Source of the DNA: FEN-1219 sp039933105
GTDB taxonomy: Bacteria; Pseudomonadota; Gammaproteobacteria; Steroidobacterales; Rariloculaceae
Direction: 5' to 3'
DNA length: 64,000 bases
NCBI GenBank assembly: GCA_039933105.1
Contig: JBDTOT010000012.1
Coordinates: 1-64,000 of the forward strand
A program made the translations under genes and the position numbers. How positions within the stretch are numbered: position 1 is the first letter of the stretch; each line of letters opens with the position of its first letter. Below, piece after piece: positions 41,932-50,005 of this stretch. The notes beneath the pieces are model-generated. The model was not told the DNA's origin. It saw only the letters and a list, made by a program, of their open reading frames with translations, and did not search any database.

Positions 41932-42891
41932 TTACAGATCGCGTTGTCTGCCGCCGTAGGTGGCCGCAAGACTGCCAACGAATGCGCCGCCGAGCAGCGA
42001 GATGAATAACCACAACGCGGCGTAGCTCGATGCCTTGCGCGCTTTTTCCGCAGTTGCCTTTACGTTGTCGCTGGCCTCGCGCAGCTTCGCCTGCATGCGC
42101 GCATAGGTATCAGTCACCCGCTTCTCGGCTTCCGCCCGCGACAGACCCGTGCGCTGCGCGATGATCGACCCCAAGTACCGGACATCCTCCGCGGGTAACG
42201 CGTCGGCGCCTGCGCTGCTCGCAAAAATTCGGCCCACCTCCGCGGTGGGCGGCGGCGCTGCCGCCGACGAGACCGCGGGTTCGTTCGCTCCTGCACTCGG
42301 CGTTTCTGTCGTTTCCCCGCGGAACAACGAATCGACGTAATACCCCATGGAGCTGAAGTCACCATTCGGCTTCGACATATCGGCCGACGTGGCCGCAGCG
42401 CCGGTGGCTGCGGCGGCAGCGGCGTTGACCGCTCCACTAGTGGCCGTGGCGCCCGCTTGCACACCGCCGCCGACGATCGATCCAATCACGGAGCTCAAGA
42501 GCGCGGCGGTAGCCACCGAGGCAACGGCCCAGGAGAGAAATCCATGGGCGGTATCGCGGAAATAGACTTCGTCGCCATGCACCGCCACCCACTTCGTCCG
42601 TAACCGGCCGGCGAGATAGCCGCCCACTGCCGCCGCGGCCAGCTGCGTCAGCGTGACCCACAGAATCGTCGACACGCCGAACGTGCCGGCGCTGACACTG
42701 TTCTGTGCCCACGGCGAAACGAACGCCAATCCGAGGCCGGTTCCGAGTATTAGAAGAATCAGCGACAACGCGGCGGCCGCGGCCGCGCCGGCGAGTATCG
42801 CGCCCCACGACACGGCGCTTGAGCTGGGGCCGCTAGTCGCGCCATCGAGCATCGGTAGCAAATGGTCGTGCGTCGGATTGAGTGTGCTCAT
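41932..42891 (-). CDS. Membrane protein with long periplasmic or cytoplasmic loop
   Basis: 319 residues. Helices at about 27-55 (AVSWGAILAGAAAAAALSLIL), 70-95, 118-145 and a C-terminal one (AALWLFISLLGGAFVGSLAA). Between the third and fourth helices there is an Ala/Pro/Ser-rich low-complexity region and then a charged helix (RTGLSRAEAEKRVTDTYARM) of the kind that forms coiled coils. It resembles a family of uncharacterised proteobacterial membrane proteins. Followed by the micro-protein gene. No function can be assigned. Confidence 0.8.
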   Translation of the reverse strand: MSTLNPTHDHLLPMLDGATSGPSSSAVSWGAILAGAAAAAALSLILLILGTGLGLAFVSPWAQNSVSAGTFGVSTILWVTLTQLAAAAVGGYLAGRLRTKWVAVHGDEVYFRDTAHGFLSWAVASVATAALLSSVIGSIVGGGVQAGATATSGAVNAAAAAATGAAATSADMSKPNGDFSSMGYYVDSLFRGETTETPSAGANEPAVSSAAAPPPTAEVGRIFASSAGADALPAEDVRYLGSIIAQRTGLSRAEAEKRVTDTYARMQAKLREASDNVKATAEKARKASSYAALWLFISLLGGAFVGSLAATYGGRQRDL

Positions 42892-43014
42892 AAAGCCCCC
42901 TGAAGATTGAGCAGCTACGTTAGTGGCGCCATCACACCCAGGCAGCCGGACAGAGAGCCCTTAGGACGTAAGCCACGTCCCACGGTCGTGGTCATTCGAG
43001 CGCAGGACACTTCT

Positions 43015-43020
43015 TACAAT
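43015..43020 (+). promoter_or_regulatory. Candidate -10 box of the lipoprotein operon
   Basis: TACAAT lies 87 bases before the start of the DUF4398 lipoprotein gene in the 215-bp divergent spacer 42892-43106. No convincing -35 box precedes it at 17 bases. Weak call. Confidence 0.3.
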
Positions 43021-43106
43021 ACGACGCCCTCCTCGTACCTGCCCCCGGCCCGCGGATCGCGTAACCATGAGCTACCGAAAGTCGGGGACAGGAGAGGAGA
43101 GTCGCC

Positions 43107-43607
43107 ATGTTTGCTTACAAGACGTCATTGGTTGCCGTGCTCACGGTCGGAGCCTTGTGCGCCGGCTGCGCGGGCCATCGCACCAAAGAAGCCGGTTACA
43201 CGCGAGAAGAGGCGCGCACGAGCTCGGACCGTCGGGCCAACGAAGACAGTCCGACTGTCGATATCGCGCGAGCGCGGACTTTGATCGAGCAGGTAGAGAA
43301 ATCCGGCGGACAACAGTACGCCGCGACGGAGCTGCAAAGCGCGCGCAGCAAGATCCAACTCGCCGACACCGTCCGCGACAGTCACAAAGGCAGCCGCAAA
43401 GAGCGCGGCGCCACGGCTCGTCAACAGGCGGAGGAAGCTGTCGCCGACGCCGAACTAGCAGTCGCACTGTCGGAGCGCGGCGAGGCAGAGAAAGCCGCGA
43501 GCGCAGTCTCCGCCGGTACTGAAGCTTTGCGTCGCGAATCGGTACGCCAGGACACGAGCGACGTCCGCTCACAGGTCCCCGTCCGCCCTCTAGGAGTCGA
43601 CCGATGA
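43107..43607 (+). CDS. DUF4398 lipoprotein
   Basis: 166 residues, with AGGAG seven bases before the ATG. A lipoprotein signal peptide ends LCAGC (Cys21). The rest is a helical, charged region with AARxxIEQVEKSGGQQYAATE-like spacing: the segment ELQSARSKIQLAD is the DUF4398 hallmark. The long Glu/Arg/Ala helix (RQQAEEAVADAELAVALSER) would reach across the periplasm. It overlaps the following OmpA-like gene by ATGA, a standard pair: this protein probably helps anchor or stabilise the OmpA-like lipoprotein at the outer membrane or peptidoglycan. Confidence 0.9.
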   Translation: MFAYKTSLVAVLTVGALCAGCAGHRTKEAGYTREEARTSSDRRANEDSPTVDIARARTLIEQVEKSGGQQYAATELQSARSKIQLADTVRDSHKGSRKERGATARQQAEEAVADAELAVALSERGEAEKAASAVSAGTEALRRESVRQDTSDVRSQVPVRPLGVDR

Positions 43608-44530
43608 ACTCGAACACTTTGAAAATATTGATGGTCACCGCCTCGTGCGCCGTTGTTCTGGGCGGCTGCAAGTCGTCGCCGGAACGCGCAGCGGATGTCG
43701 AGCGCGCACGCGTTCAGGTCAATGCACTCGCACAGGCGCCGCAAGCGGAGCAAGCCGCGAGCCGCGATCTTGCGAACGCGCGAAATTCTCTGAAGCGTGC
43801 CGAAACAGCGCTCGACGATCGCAACGAAAGCGCCACGCATCACTTCGCCTACCTGGCCACGCAGCAAGCCAAGACGGGTCTTGCGCGCGTCGGCGAGTCG
43901 CGGGCGAAGGAGCAGGTCGCGCAGGCCGAAGCGGCGCGCGCTCGAGTTCTACTCGAGTCACGTGAGCGCGAGGCCGAGGCCGCTAAGGAAGTCGCTGTTG
44001 AACAGTCGCAGCTGGCGGACGCTCGGGCCCGGCAAGCCGAGAGTGCTCGCGACGACGCACAGCAGGCGCAAGCGAATGCGGAGCGATCGCAGGCGGATGC
44101 TGCACGCGCACGTCAGGAGCTCGAGGACTTGAAAGCGAAACGAACGGAGCGCGGCATGGTGCTGACGCTGGGCGACGTGTTATTCGATACCGCTGCCTCT
44201 GCGGTCAAACCCGGCGGCATGAGTGTGCTCGATCGCGTGTCTGTGTTTCTCAAGGACCACGATCAAGTCAGGGTCATGGTGGAAGGACACACGGACAGCC
44301 GCGGCTCGGACGAATTCAACCAACATCTCTCCGAACAGCGCGCAGAAAGCGTCGCGCAGGCGCTCGAATCGCATGGCGTGGACGCCGATCGCGTGGAGAC
44401 CATAGGGCGTGGCGAATCCATGCCGATTGCGGGTAACGACACGGTCGCCGGCCAACAGCTGAACCGTCGCGTCGAGTTGGTGTTTTCGGACGCGTCTGGC
44501 CAGTTCGCAAGCCGTACGGCCGCTCGTTAA
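43604..44530 (+). CDS. OmpA-family lipoprotein with DUF4398 coiled coil
   Basis: 308 residues. A canonical lipobox VVLGGC puts the lipidated Cys at 22. Residues 28-180 are a long Ala/Glu/Arg-rich coiled coil that repeats the DUF4398 pattern. Residues 185-300 are an OmpA C-terminal peptidoglycan-binding domain: VLFDTAASAVKPGGM, VMVEGHTDSRGSDEFNQHLS, QRAESVAQAL and GRGESMPIAGND...NRRVELVF. It should link outer membrane and peptidoglycan. Coupled to the DUF4398 lipoprotein gene by ATGA overlap. Confidence 0.94.
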   Translation: MNSNTLKILMVTASCAVVLGGCKSSPERAADVERARVQVNALAQAPQAEQAASRDLANARNSLKRAETALDDRNESATHHFAYLATQQAKTGLARVGESRAKEQVAQAEAARARVLLESREREAEAAKEVAVEQSQLADARARQAESARDDAQQAQANAERSQADAARARQELEDLKAKRTERGMVLTLGDVLFDTAASAVKPGGMSVLDRVSVFLKDHDQVRVMVEGHTDSRGSDEFNQHLSEQRAESVAQALESHGVDADRVETIGRGESMPIAGNDTVAGQQLNRRVELVFSDASGQFASRTAAR

Positions 44531-44564
44531 CTTGACTCTCAATTAGTAAGCACAGGGGAATAGC

Positions 44565-44873
44565 ATGTCGACGATCAGTAAGGCAGTGAACAGTGGTGCC
44601 AACGGGATGAACGGATTCTTCAACGACGTCGAAGAACTGCTGGGCCATATCACGCATCTGCCGGATGCCGAAATCGCGGAACTACGCCGGAAAGTCGAAT
44701 CGTCGTTGGGCGCGGCGCGTGACGCCATGGAAGGCAGCGTCCAATCGGTCGTCGATACGACGACGCGAGCGGCGAAGGCCACGGACGACCTCGTGCAAAA
44801 CAATCCGTGGAAAGCGCTTGGCGTCGCGGCAGTCGCCTGCCTTGCTCTCGGTACGCTGCTGCGTAAACATTAG
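44565..44873 (+). CDS. DUF883 family (ElaB/YqjD-like) membrane-anchored protein
   Basis: 102 residues. An N-terminal helical part (DVEELLGHITHLPDAEIAEL) is followed by KVESSLGAARDAMEG and the C-terminal membrane anchor NNPWKALGVAAVACLALGTLL, the NPWxxxGxAAxxGxxxG pattern of this family. E. coli members bind ribosomes at the inner membrane in stationary phase. It follows the OmpA-like gene by 34 bp and precedes a hairpin terminator. Envelope-stress or stationary-phase control is likely for the group. Confidence 0.9.
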   Translation: MSTISKAVNSGANGMNGFFNDVEELLGHITHLPDAEIAELRRKVESSLGAARDAMEGSVQSVVDTTTRAAKATDDLVQNNPWKALGVAAVACLALGTLLRKH

Positions 44874-44883
44874 AGCTCCGTGC

Positions 44884-44905
44884 AGGGGCGCCAAGTCGCG
44901 CCCCT
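44884..44905 (+). terminator. Rho-independent-type hairpin after the DUF883 gene
   Basis: Stem AGGGGCGC / GCGCCCCT (8 bp) with a 6-base loop, followed by CGCTTTCT. It starts 10 bases after the DUF883 stop and would end the DUF4398-OmpA-DUF883 transcript. The T-run is short. Confidence 0.6.
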
Positions 44906-44978
44906 CGCTTTCTGGCAGGCGACGGCGCGTGCCGAACCCGCTACCATCTCCGCCTCGTTGCCCACGCGGAGACCAACC

Positions 44979-45527
44979 ATGCGGAGAAACCTGGGTGTCT
45001 TTACGGCATGGCTCGCTGCCGCGCTGCTCGCCTTCGGCCTGCTGGCTCAACAACCCGTTCGCGCTGCCGACTTGGACTCGCTCGCGAAACGCGTGCAAGT
45101 GCTCGAGGACCGCGAGGCGATCCGCGCGCTGATCCTTGCGTACGGCCAGGCTCACGACCACCGGGACTACAAAACATTTGCGAGCCTGTTCGCGACGAAC
45201 GGTGAATGGATCGGCGGCTTAGGCTCGGCGAAGGGTCCTGACGCCATTTTCGCGCTGATGGACAAGACCATCGGCCACCACCCGATGCCAAACGGCTCGG
45301 GCACGGTCCACTTGCTGACGAACGACCAGATCGTGATCGACGGCGATCAGGCGTCGGCGGTGACGAAGTGGATCTACATCACGCCCGGTGACGACAAGGC
45401 GCCGCAGCTGGTCTACGTCGGCCACTACGACGACAAGTTTGTCCGCGAGAAAGGCGCGTGGAAGTTTCTCCGCCGCGAGGCACCGGCGGATATTCCAATC
45501 CCCGAGGCAGCGGCACCGAAGAAATAG
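44979..45527 (+). CDS. Exported SnoaL/NTF2-like protein
   Basis: 182 residues from the ATG at 44979 with GGAG seven bases upstream and a signal peptide (GVFTAWLAAALLAFGLLAQQ...VRAAD). The SnoaL_4 pattern is clear: EDREAIRALILAYGQAHDHR, DYKTFASLFATNGEW, then VHLLTNDQIVIDGDQASAVT and a C-terminal YDDKFVREKGAWKFLRRE strand pair. Many such proteins are dehydratase- or isomerase-like, or carry an unknown ligand. It is followed by PPOX and CMD genes at 16 and 9 bases, so the three are an operon. Confidence 0.88.
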   Translation: MRRNLGVFTAWLAAALLAFGLLAQQPVRAADLDSLAKRVQVLEDREAIRALILAYGQAHDHRDYKTFASLFATNGEWIGGLGSAKGPDAIFALMDKTIGHHPMPNGSGTVHLLTNDQIVIDGDQASAVTKWIYITPGDDKAPQLVYVGHYDDKFVREKGAWKFLRREAPADIPIPEAAAPKK

Positions 45528-45543
45528 AACAAGGAGCACCCCC

Positions 45544-45999
45544 ATGAGCGCACCGCCCGTACTGACTGAGCTCAAACTCTCGGCAGAGATGAAAGACGCC
45601 ATCAACAAGGCGTTCGAAGTCCAGAAGCCGATTGTCGTCGCCTACGTCGACGAGAACCATTTGCCGCAGATTTCGTACCGCGGCAGCACGCAGGCCTACA
45701 GCGACAATCAGCTGGCGATCTGGGTCCGCAACCCGGAGGGGCGATTGCTCGAATCGATCGCACAAAACCCGGCTATGGCATTGATGTACGGCAACTTTGA
45801 CCCTGCCGGGCGAGCCTTCATGACGTTGCGCGGCCGCGGGCACGTCGACAGCAGCGAGACCGTGCGCGGGAAGGTATATGACAGCGCGCACCCGTTCGAA
45901 CGCGACAAGGACAAGGACCGCAAGGGCATCGCGATCGTCATCGATCTCGACAGCGTCGACGGCTTCTTCGGCGGCGCGATGCTGAAAATGCGCCGCTGA
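45544..45999 (+). CDS. Pyridoxamine 5'-phosphate oxidase-like flavin-binding protein
   Basis: 151 residues, a single split-barrel domain. The FMN/F420-type barrel is shown by KPIVVAYVDENHLPQISYRG, NQLAIWVRNPEGRLLESIAQ, NPAMALMYGNFDPAGRAFM and LRGRGHVDSSETVRGKVYD. It lacks the substrate residues of true PdxH, so a flavin-dependent oxidoreductase or sensor role is likelier. Middle gene of the SnoaL-PPOX-CMD operon. Confidence 0.85.
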   Translation: MSAPPVLTELKLSAEMKDAINKAFEVQKPIVVAYVDENHLPQISYRGSTQAYSDNQLAIWVRNPEGRLLESIAQNPAMALMYGNFDPAGRAFMTLRGRGHVDSSETVRGKVYDSAHPFERDKDKDRKGIAIVIDLDSVDGFFGGAMLKMRR

Positions 46000-46008
46000 G
46001 CGAGGCGC

Positions 46009-47193
46009 ATGGCGTTTCGCCTCAAAGGGGCCCGCGCGGCGGCGGTACTGATCGCCACGCTCGTCGCGCTGACCCCAGCACACGCCGCGCCGCGCCTCAC
46101 ACCCGTGCCCGAAGCCGAGCGCAGCGCCGAGCAACGCGAGCTCGCCACGCGATTCGCGTCGCTCGGCATGGCAAACGCCGTGGGGACCTACTTGCGCTAC
46201 CCAGCGCTGGCAGCCGCCGTGCTGCCCTACACCGAGTACCTGCTCACCGCCTCCCCGCTACCGCCGCGGGATCGCGAGATTCTGTGGCTGCGCACCGCGT
46301 GGCTCGCGCACTCGACTTATCTTTGGGCACATCGCGTTCCCGTGGCACGGCGGGTGGGACTCAGTACGGCAGAAATCGCGCGCATTGCGGTCGGCCCCGA
46401 CGATCGGAATTGGGGGACGTTCGACGCCGCACTGCTGCGCGCAGCCGACGAGCTGCACGTCGATGCGTTCATCAGCGACTCGACGTGGGAGACTCTGGCC
46501 GAGCGTTATAACGCGAATCAGCTAACCGACGTGGTCTACGGCGTCGGCGAGATCGCGATGCATGCGGACGTGGCCAACACGCTGCGAATCGAGATCGAGC
46601 CCCGCATCGCAGATCGCCCACCCTCCGCGACGCCCTACCGCGTGGCCGCTCGTCAAACGAATCAACGTCTCGTGGGCGGCGAGGCGCGCATCGCGCCACT
46701 GCCTGCGGCCCCCGGCGTGCCGGCCGCGAACGTTTTTCGCACCTTTGCCCGCAATCCGCCGGCCGACGCGCTGCGCAACGCCGTCGGCCGCCACATTCGC
46801 GACGAGACGTCATTGACGCCACGCCACCGGGAACTGCTGATCATGCGCGTCGGCGTAGTGCGCCGTTCCGAGTACGAGTGGGCAGCCCATTCACGCATCG
46901 GCCGGCAAGTGGGCATGGACGACGCCGACGTAGCACGCATCATCGCGGGGCCCGCAAGCCCGGGAGACTCGCTCGAAACGGAACTGCTGCGTGAAGTCGA
47001 CCAGCTCAATCGCGATAACGCAGTCACCGACGACACCTGGACCGCGCTAGAGGCGAAGCTGACTGTGCCGCAGCTGCTCGATACGCTGATCACGGTGGGC
47101 GGTTTTCGCAGCGCGACGTATGCGATCAACAGCGCCGGCGTGCAACTCGACCGCAACATGACCCAGTTTCGTTTCCCGCGCGAGCTGCGCTGA
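46009..47193 (+). CDS. Exported protein with two carboxymuconolactone-decarboxylase-like domains
   Basis: 394 residues with a signal peptide (AAAVLIATLVALTPAHAA). Two tandem CMD/AhpD-fold repeats: the first has PLPPRDREILWLRTAWLAHS then YLWAHRVPVARR, the second SLTPRHRELLIMRVGVVRRSEYEWAAHSRIGR. Both keep the E/Y-x-W-x-x-H pattern of the active region but lack the AhpD CxxC pair, so thiol peroxidase activity is excluded and a decarboxylase-like or binding role is likely. Tandem, exported CMD proteins are uncommon; most members are single-domain and cytoplasmic. Last gene of a three-gene operon. Confidence 0.85.
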   Translation: MAFRLKGARAAAVLIATLVALTPAHAAPRLTPVPEAERSAEQRELATRFASLGMANAVGTYLRYPALAAAVLPYTEYLLTASPLPPRDREILWLRTAWLAHSTYLWAHRVPVARRVGLSTAEIARIAVGPDDRNWGTFDAALLRAADELHVDAFISDSTWETLAERYNANQLTDVVYGVGEIAMHADVANTLRIEIEPRIADRPPSATPYRVAARQTNQRLVGGEARIAPLPAAPGVPAANVFRTFARNPPADALRNAVGRHIRDETSLTPRHRELLIMRVGVVRRSEYEWAAHSRIGRQVGMDDADVARIIAGPASPGDSLETELLREVDQLNRDNAVTDDTWTALEAKLTVPQLLDTLITVGGFRSATYAINSAGVQLDRNMTQFRFPRELR

Positions 47194-47268
47194 TCTCGCG
47201 CGAGTTCGCGTGCCACTTTTTCGGGCACGCACGTCGCGTGACTGGCTCTCGCACCAACCCCGAACAAC

Positions 47269-47285
47269 TGCGCGCATCGCGCGCA
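47269..47285. promoter_or_regulatory. Inverted repeat upstream of the sigma-54 promoter
   Basis: TGCGCGC-ATC-GCGCGCA, a perfect 7-bp inverted repeat, is centred 74 bases before the -24 element at 47351. Another imperfect one (CGTGCC-N9-GGCACG, 47209-47229) lies about 60 bases further up. Distance and symmetry suit enhancer sites of a bacterial enhancer-binding protein such as NtrC, although neither fits the NtrC consensus well. The rest of the 248-bp spacer 47194-47441 shows nothing else definite. Confidence 0.4.
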
Positions 47286-47350
47286 CATTAACCGAGCACT
47301 TTCTTGCGCGTCGTGAAGCGACAAGCGCGTCGCTCCGCGTTTCCCGTGCA

Positions 47351-47365
47351 TGGCACAAACATTGC
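47351..47365 (+). promoter_or_regulatory. Sigma-54 promoter of the urea uptake/urease locus
   Basis: TGGCAC-AAACA-TTGC at 47351-47365 matches the sigma-54 consensus TGGCAC-N5-TTGC in every fixed base and in spacing. Transcription would start near 47376, about 66 bases before the porin ATG. All genes from the porin through ureG lie downstream on one strand, so nitrogen-limitation control through RpoN and NtrC is the natural reading. Confidence 0.8.
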
Positions 47366-47441
47366 TTCGTGCGTTTGGGCACAGGAGACGGGCGTAACTA
47401 CTAAAACGTAAAAACGCCCTCGGGAAAAGGAGAACCCTTCG

Positions 47442-48611
47442 ATGAAAGACTTTGAAAGAAAGGTCACGCATTCACTCGTCTTGTTGAGCAGCGCGCTGTT
47501 GGTCACGACCGCGCAAGCGGCCGGCACCATCAAAATAGATGACACACGCTCGGTGACAATCGGCGGAGGCATGCGCGCCGGCTTCGCAATGACGGAAAAC
47601 GGTGCACCCAACGGCACGGACGACTCAAAAGACTTCAGTCTGCAAAGCGCACGCCTGTACGTCAGCGGTACCGCATCGGACAAGATCAAGTTCACGTTCA
47701 ACACCGAGTGCAAAGGCTGCGTGTTTGGTTCGCAGGACACTGTTGGTTCGGGCGGCGACATCGACGTGCTCGACGCGATCGCTCAGTTCGAGTTGAACCC
47801 GATGTTCAACATCTGGGTAGGCCGCATGTTGACGCCGGCGGATCGCATCGAGATGAACGGCCCTTACTACGGCCTGTCGTGGAATCAGTACACCGTACCG
47901 CTCCTGCCGTCGGACCAAGTTGGCCAAGCGGGTCTGCTCGGTCGCGACGACGGCGTCACGGTCTGGGGCGGCGTCGGCAAGTTCGCGTATGCCGCCGGCT
48001 TGTTCAAAGGCCTGCAAGGCGGCGCGAACCAGAAGGATAGCCCGCTGTTCGCCACGCGGCTGTCGTTCTCGTTCTTGGGTAAGGAGGACAACCCCGCCTA
48101 TTACACGAGCAGTACGTACTACGGCGGCGGCGGCGACATCGCAACCCTCGGCTTCGTGTATCAGAAACAAAGTGACGGCACGGGCACCGCAGCGCAACCA
48201 GGCGACTTCGATGCGACGATCCTCGATTTCCTGTACGAGAAATCGATCGACAAAGGCAAATCGGCGTTCACCGTCGAGGCTGAATACAAGAAGTTCAACG
48301 CCGATCTGACACCTGCTGCGAAGGCGAGTGCGGGTTGCTTCTGCCTTTTCGACGGCACGTCCTACTTCGTTACCGCGGCCTACCTGCTCCCGAGCGCGGG
48401 CAAGATGAAGTGGCAGCCCTATATCCGCCACACATCGAACGAGCCGAGCACGGGCGCATCGAGCGATCTGAACGAACTCGGGTTGAACATGATCATGCGC
48501 GGCCACAACGCGCGCATGAATGTGAGCTACACGGATGGCGACGCGAACCTCTCGGGTGCGGCAGGAACCGACGCACACACGCTGTCGTTTGGCGTCCAGA
48601 TACAGATCTAG
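47442..48611 (+). CDS. Outer-membrane porin of the urea locus
   Basis: 389 residues with a signal peptide (HSLVLLSSALLVTTAQAA). The mature protein is a 16-stranded-barrel type: TIKIDDTRSVTIGGGMRAGF, LQSARLYVSGTASDKIKF, NPMFNIWVGRMLTPADRIE and a last strand THTLSFGVQIQI-like ending in a hydrophobic residue. Two Cys pairs (CKGC near 84 and CFC near 300) are unusual in porins and could form loop disulfides. It is the first gene after the sigma-54 promoter and 28 bases before urtA, so it probably opens the outer membrane to urea or short amides under nitrogen limitation. Confidence 0.85.
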   Translation: MKDFERKVTHSLVLLSSALLVTTAQAAGTIKIDDTRSVTIGGGMRAGFAMTENGAPNGTDDSKDFSLQSARLYVSGTASDKIKFTFNTECKGCVFGSQDTVGSGGDIDVLDAIAQFELNPMFNIWVGRMLTPADRIEMNGPYYGLSWNQYTVPLLPSDQVGQAGLLGRDDGVTVWGGVGKFAYAAGLFKGLQGGANQKDSPLFATRLSFSFLGKEDNPAYYTSSTYYGGGGDIATLGFVYQKQSDGTGTAAQPGDFDATILDFLYEKSIDKGKSAFTVEAEYKKFNADLTPAAKASAGCFCLFDGTSYFVTAAYLLPSAGKMKWQPYIRHTSNEPSTGASSDLNELGLNMIMRGHNARMNVSYTDGDANLSGAAGTDAHTLSFGVQIQI

Positions 48612-48639
48612 GCAACTCAACCACATTCGAGGAATAACA

Positions 48640-49935
48640 ATGAGACTCTCAAACGTATTGAAGTCATCGGTAGCGGCAGTCGTCGCTGCAGGTGCCCTGT
48701 GCGGGGGAACCGCACAGGCGCAGGAAACGATCAAGGTCGGCATCCTGCATTCACTGTCCGGCACCATGGCCATCAGCGAGACGACGCTGAAGGACACGAT
48801 GCTGATGCTGATCGCCGAGCAGAACGCCAAAGGCGGCCTGCTCGGCAAGAAGCTCGAGCCCGTAGTAGTCGATCCGGCGTCGGACTGGCCTTTGTTTGCC
48901 GAGAAGGCGCGCGAGTTGCTGCAGGTGCAGAAGGTCGCCGCCGTGTTCGGCTGCTGGACCTCCGTGAGCCGCAAATCCGTGCTGCCGGTGTTCGAGGAGC
49001 TGAACGGTCTGCTCTTCTATCCGGTGCAGTACGAAGGTGAGGAGTCGTCCAAGAACGTCTTCTACACCGGCGCCGCGCCGAATCAGCAGGCAATCCCGGC
49101 CGTCGACTACCTCATGAACGAGATCAAGGTGAGGCGTTGGGTGCTCGCAGGCACGGACTACGTGTATCCGCGCACCACCAACAAGATCCTTGAGGCGTAC
49201 CTGAAAGCGAAGGGCGTCGCCGATGCCGACATCATGATCAACTACACGCCGTTCGGTCACTCCGATTGGCAGTCGATCGTGGCCGAGATCAAGAAGTTCG
49301 GCTCGACGGGCAAAAAGACCGCGGTGGTGTCGACCATCAACGGTGACGCCAATGTGCCGTTCTACAAGGAACTCGGCAACCAGAAGATCTCGGCCGAGCA
49401 GATCCCTGTCGTCGCGTTCTCGGTCGGCGAGGAAGAGCTGTCGGGCATCGACACGAAGCCGCTCGTAGGACATCTCGCCGCGTGGAACTACTTCGAGAGC
49501 GTCAAGTCGCCCGTGAACGACGCGTTCATCAAGGCGTGGAAGACGTACATCAAGAACCCCAAGCGCGTGACGAACGACCCGATGGAGGCGCATTACATCG
49601 GCTTCAACATGTGGGTCGAAGCGGTGAAGAAGGCGGGCACGACGGATCCGAAGGCCGTGCAGGCCGCGATCATCGGGGTGTCCGTGCCGAACCTGACGGG
49701 CGGTATCGCCACGATGATGCCGAACCATCACATCACGAAGCCCGTGCTGATCGGCGAGATCCAGGCCGACGGCCAGTTCGAGGTCGTGTCGAGGACGCCG
49801 GGCACGGTGGTCGGCGACGCGTGGTCGGATTTTCTCCCGGGCTCGCGCGACATCACGGCTGATTGGACGCCGCCACTGTCCTGCGGCAACTACAACGTGA
49901 AGACGGGCATGTGCTCGGGTCAGAACTACAAGTAA
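48640..49935 (+). CDS. urtA: Urea ABC transporter substrate-binding protein
   Basis: 431 residues from the ATG at 48640 with GAGGA upstream and signal peptide (SSVAAVVAAGALCGGTAQA). The family is fixed by KVGILHSLSGTMAISETTLK, VFGCWTSVSRKSVLPVFEE, GLLFYPVQYEGEESSKNVFY and GHLAAWNYFESVKSP. UrtA binds urea or short-chain amides in the periplasm. Closely followed by a strong hairpin and then urtB, so more UrtA than permease may be made. Very secure call by motif and by the order urtABCDE. Confidence 0.97.
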   Translation: MRLSNVLKSSVAAVVAAGALCGGTAQAQETIKVGILHSLSGTMAISETTLKDTMLMLIAEQNAKGGLLGKKLEPVVVDPASDWPLFAEKARELLQVQKVAAVFGCWTSVSRKSVLPVFEELNGLLFYPVQYEGEESSKNVFYTGAAPNQQAIPAVDYLMNEIKVRRWVLAGTDYVYPRTTNKILEAYLKAKGVADADIMINYTPFGHSDWQSIVAEIKKFGSTGKKTAVVSTINGDANVPFYKELGNQKISAEQIPVVAFSVGEEELSGIDTKPLVGHLAAWNYFESVKSPVNDAFIKAWKTYIKNPKRVTNDPMEAHYIGFNMWVEAVKKAGTTDPKAVQAAIIGVSVPNLTGGIATMMPNHHITKPVLIGEIQADGQFEVVSRTPGTVVGDAWSDFLPGSRDITADWTPPLSCGNYNVKTGMCSGQNYK

Positions 49936-49945
49936 CTGCAACTCC

Positions 49946-49973
49946 GGGTCCGGCCCCCCGCGGGGCCGGACCC
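49946..49973 (+). terminator. GC-rich hairpin between urtA and urtB
   Basis: A perfect 12-bp stem (GGGTCCGGCCCC / GGGGCCGGACCC) with a 4-base loop CCGC, starting 11 bases after the urtA stop. No T-run follows. Such hairpins after binding-protein genes act as partial terminators or as 3' stabilisers of the upstream transcript, raising binding protein over permease. Confidence 0.6.
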
Positions 49974-50005
49974 TCTCCTAACGAGCACGCGGGATGGAGC
50001 ATCGA

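Noticed and set aside
47209..47229. Stem-loop after the tandem CMD gene as terminator
   Set aside because: Only 6-bp stem with the T-run in the loop, so it cannot act as a Rho-independent terminator in the standard way.
47194..47350. Consensus NtrC binding site upstream of the sigma-54 promoter
   Set aside because: The inverted repeats seen do not fit TGCACC-N5-GGTGCA well enough; reported only as candidate enhancer sites.
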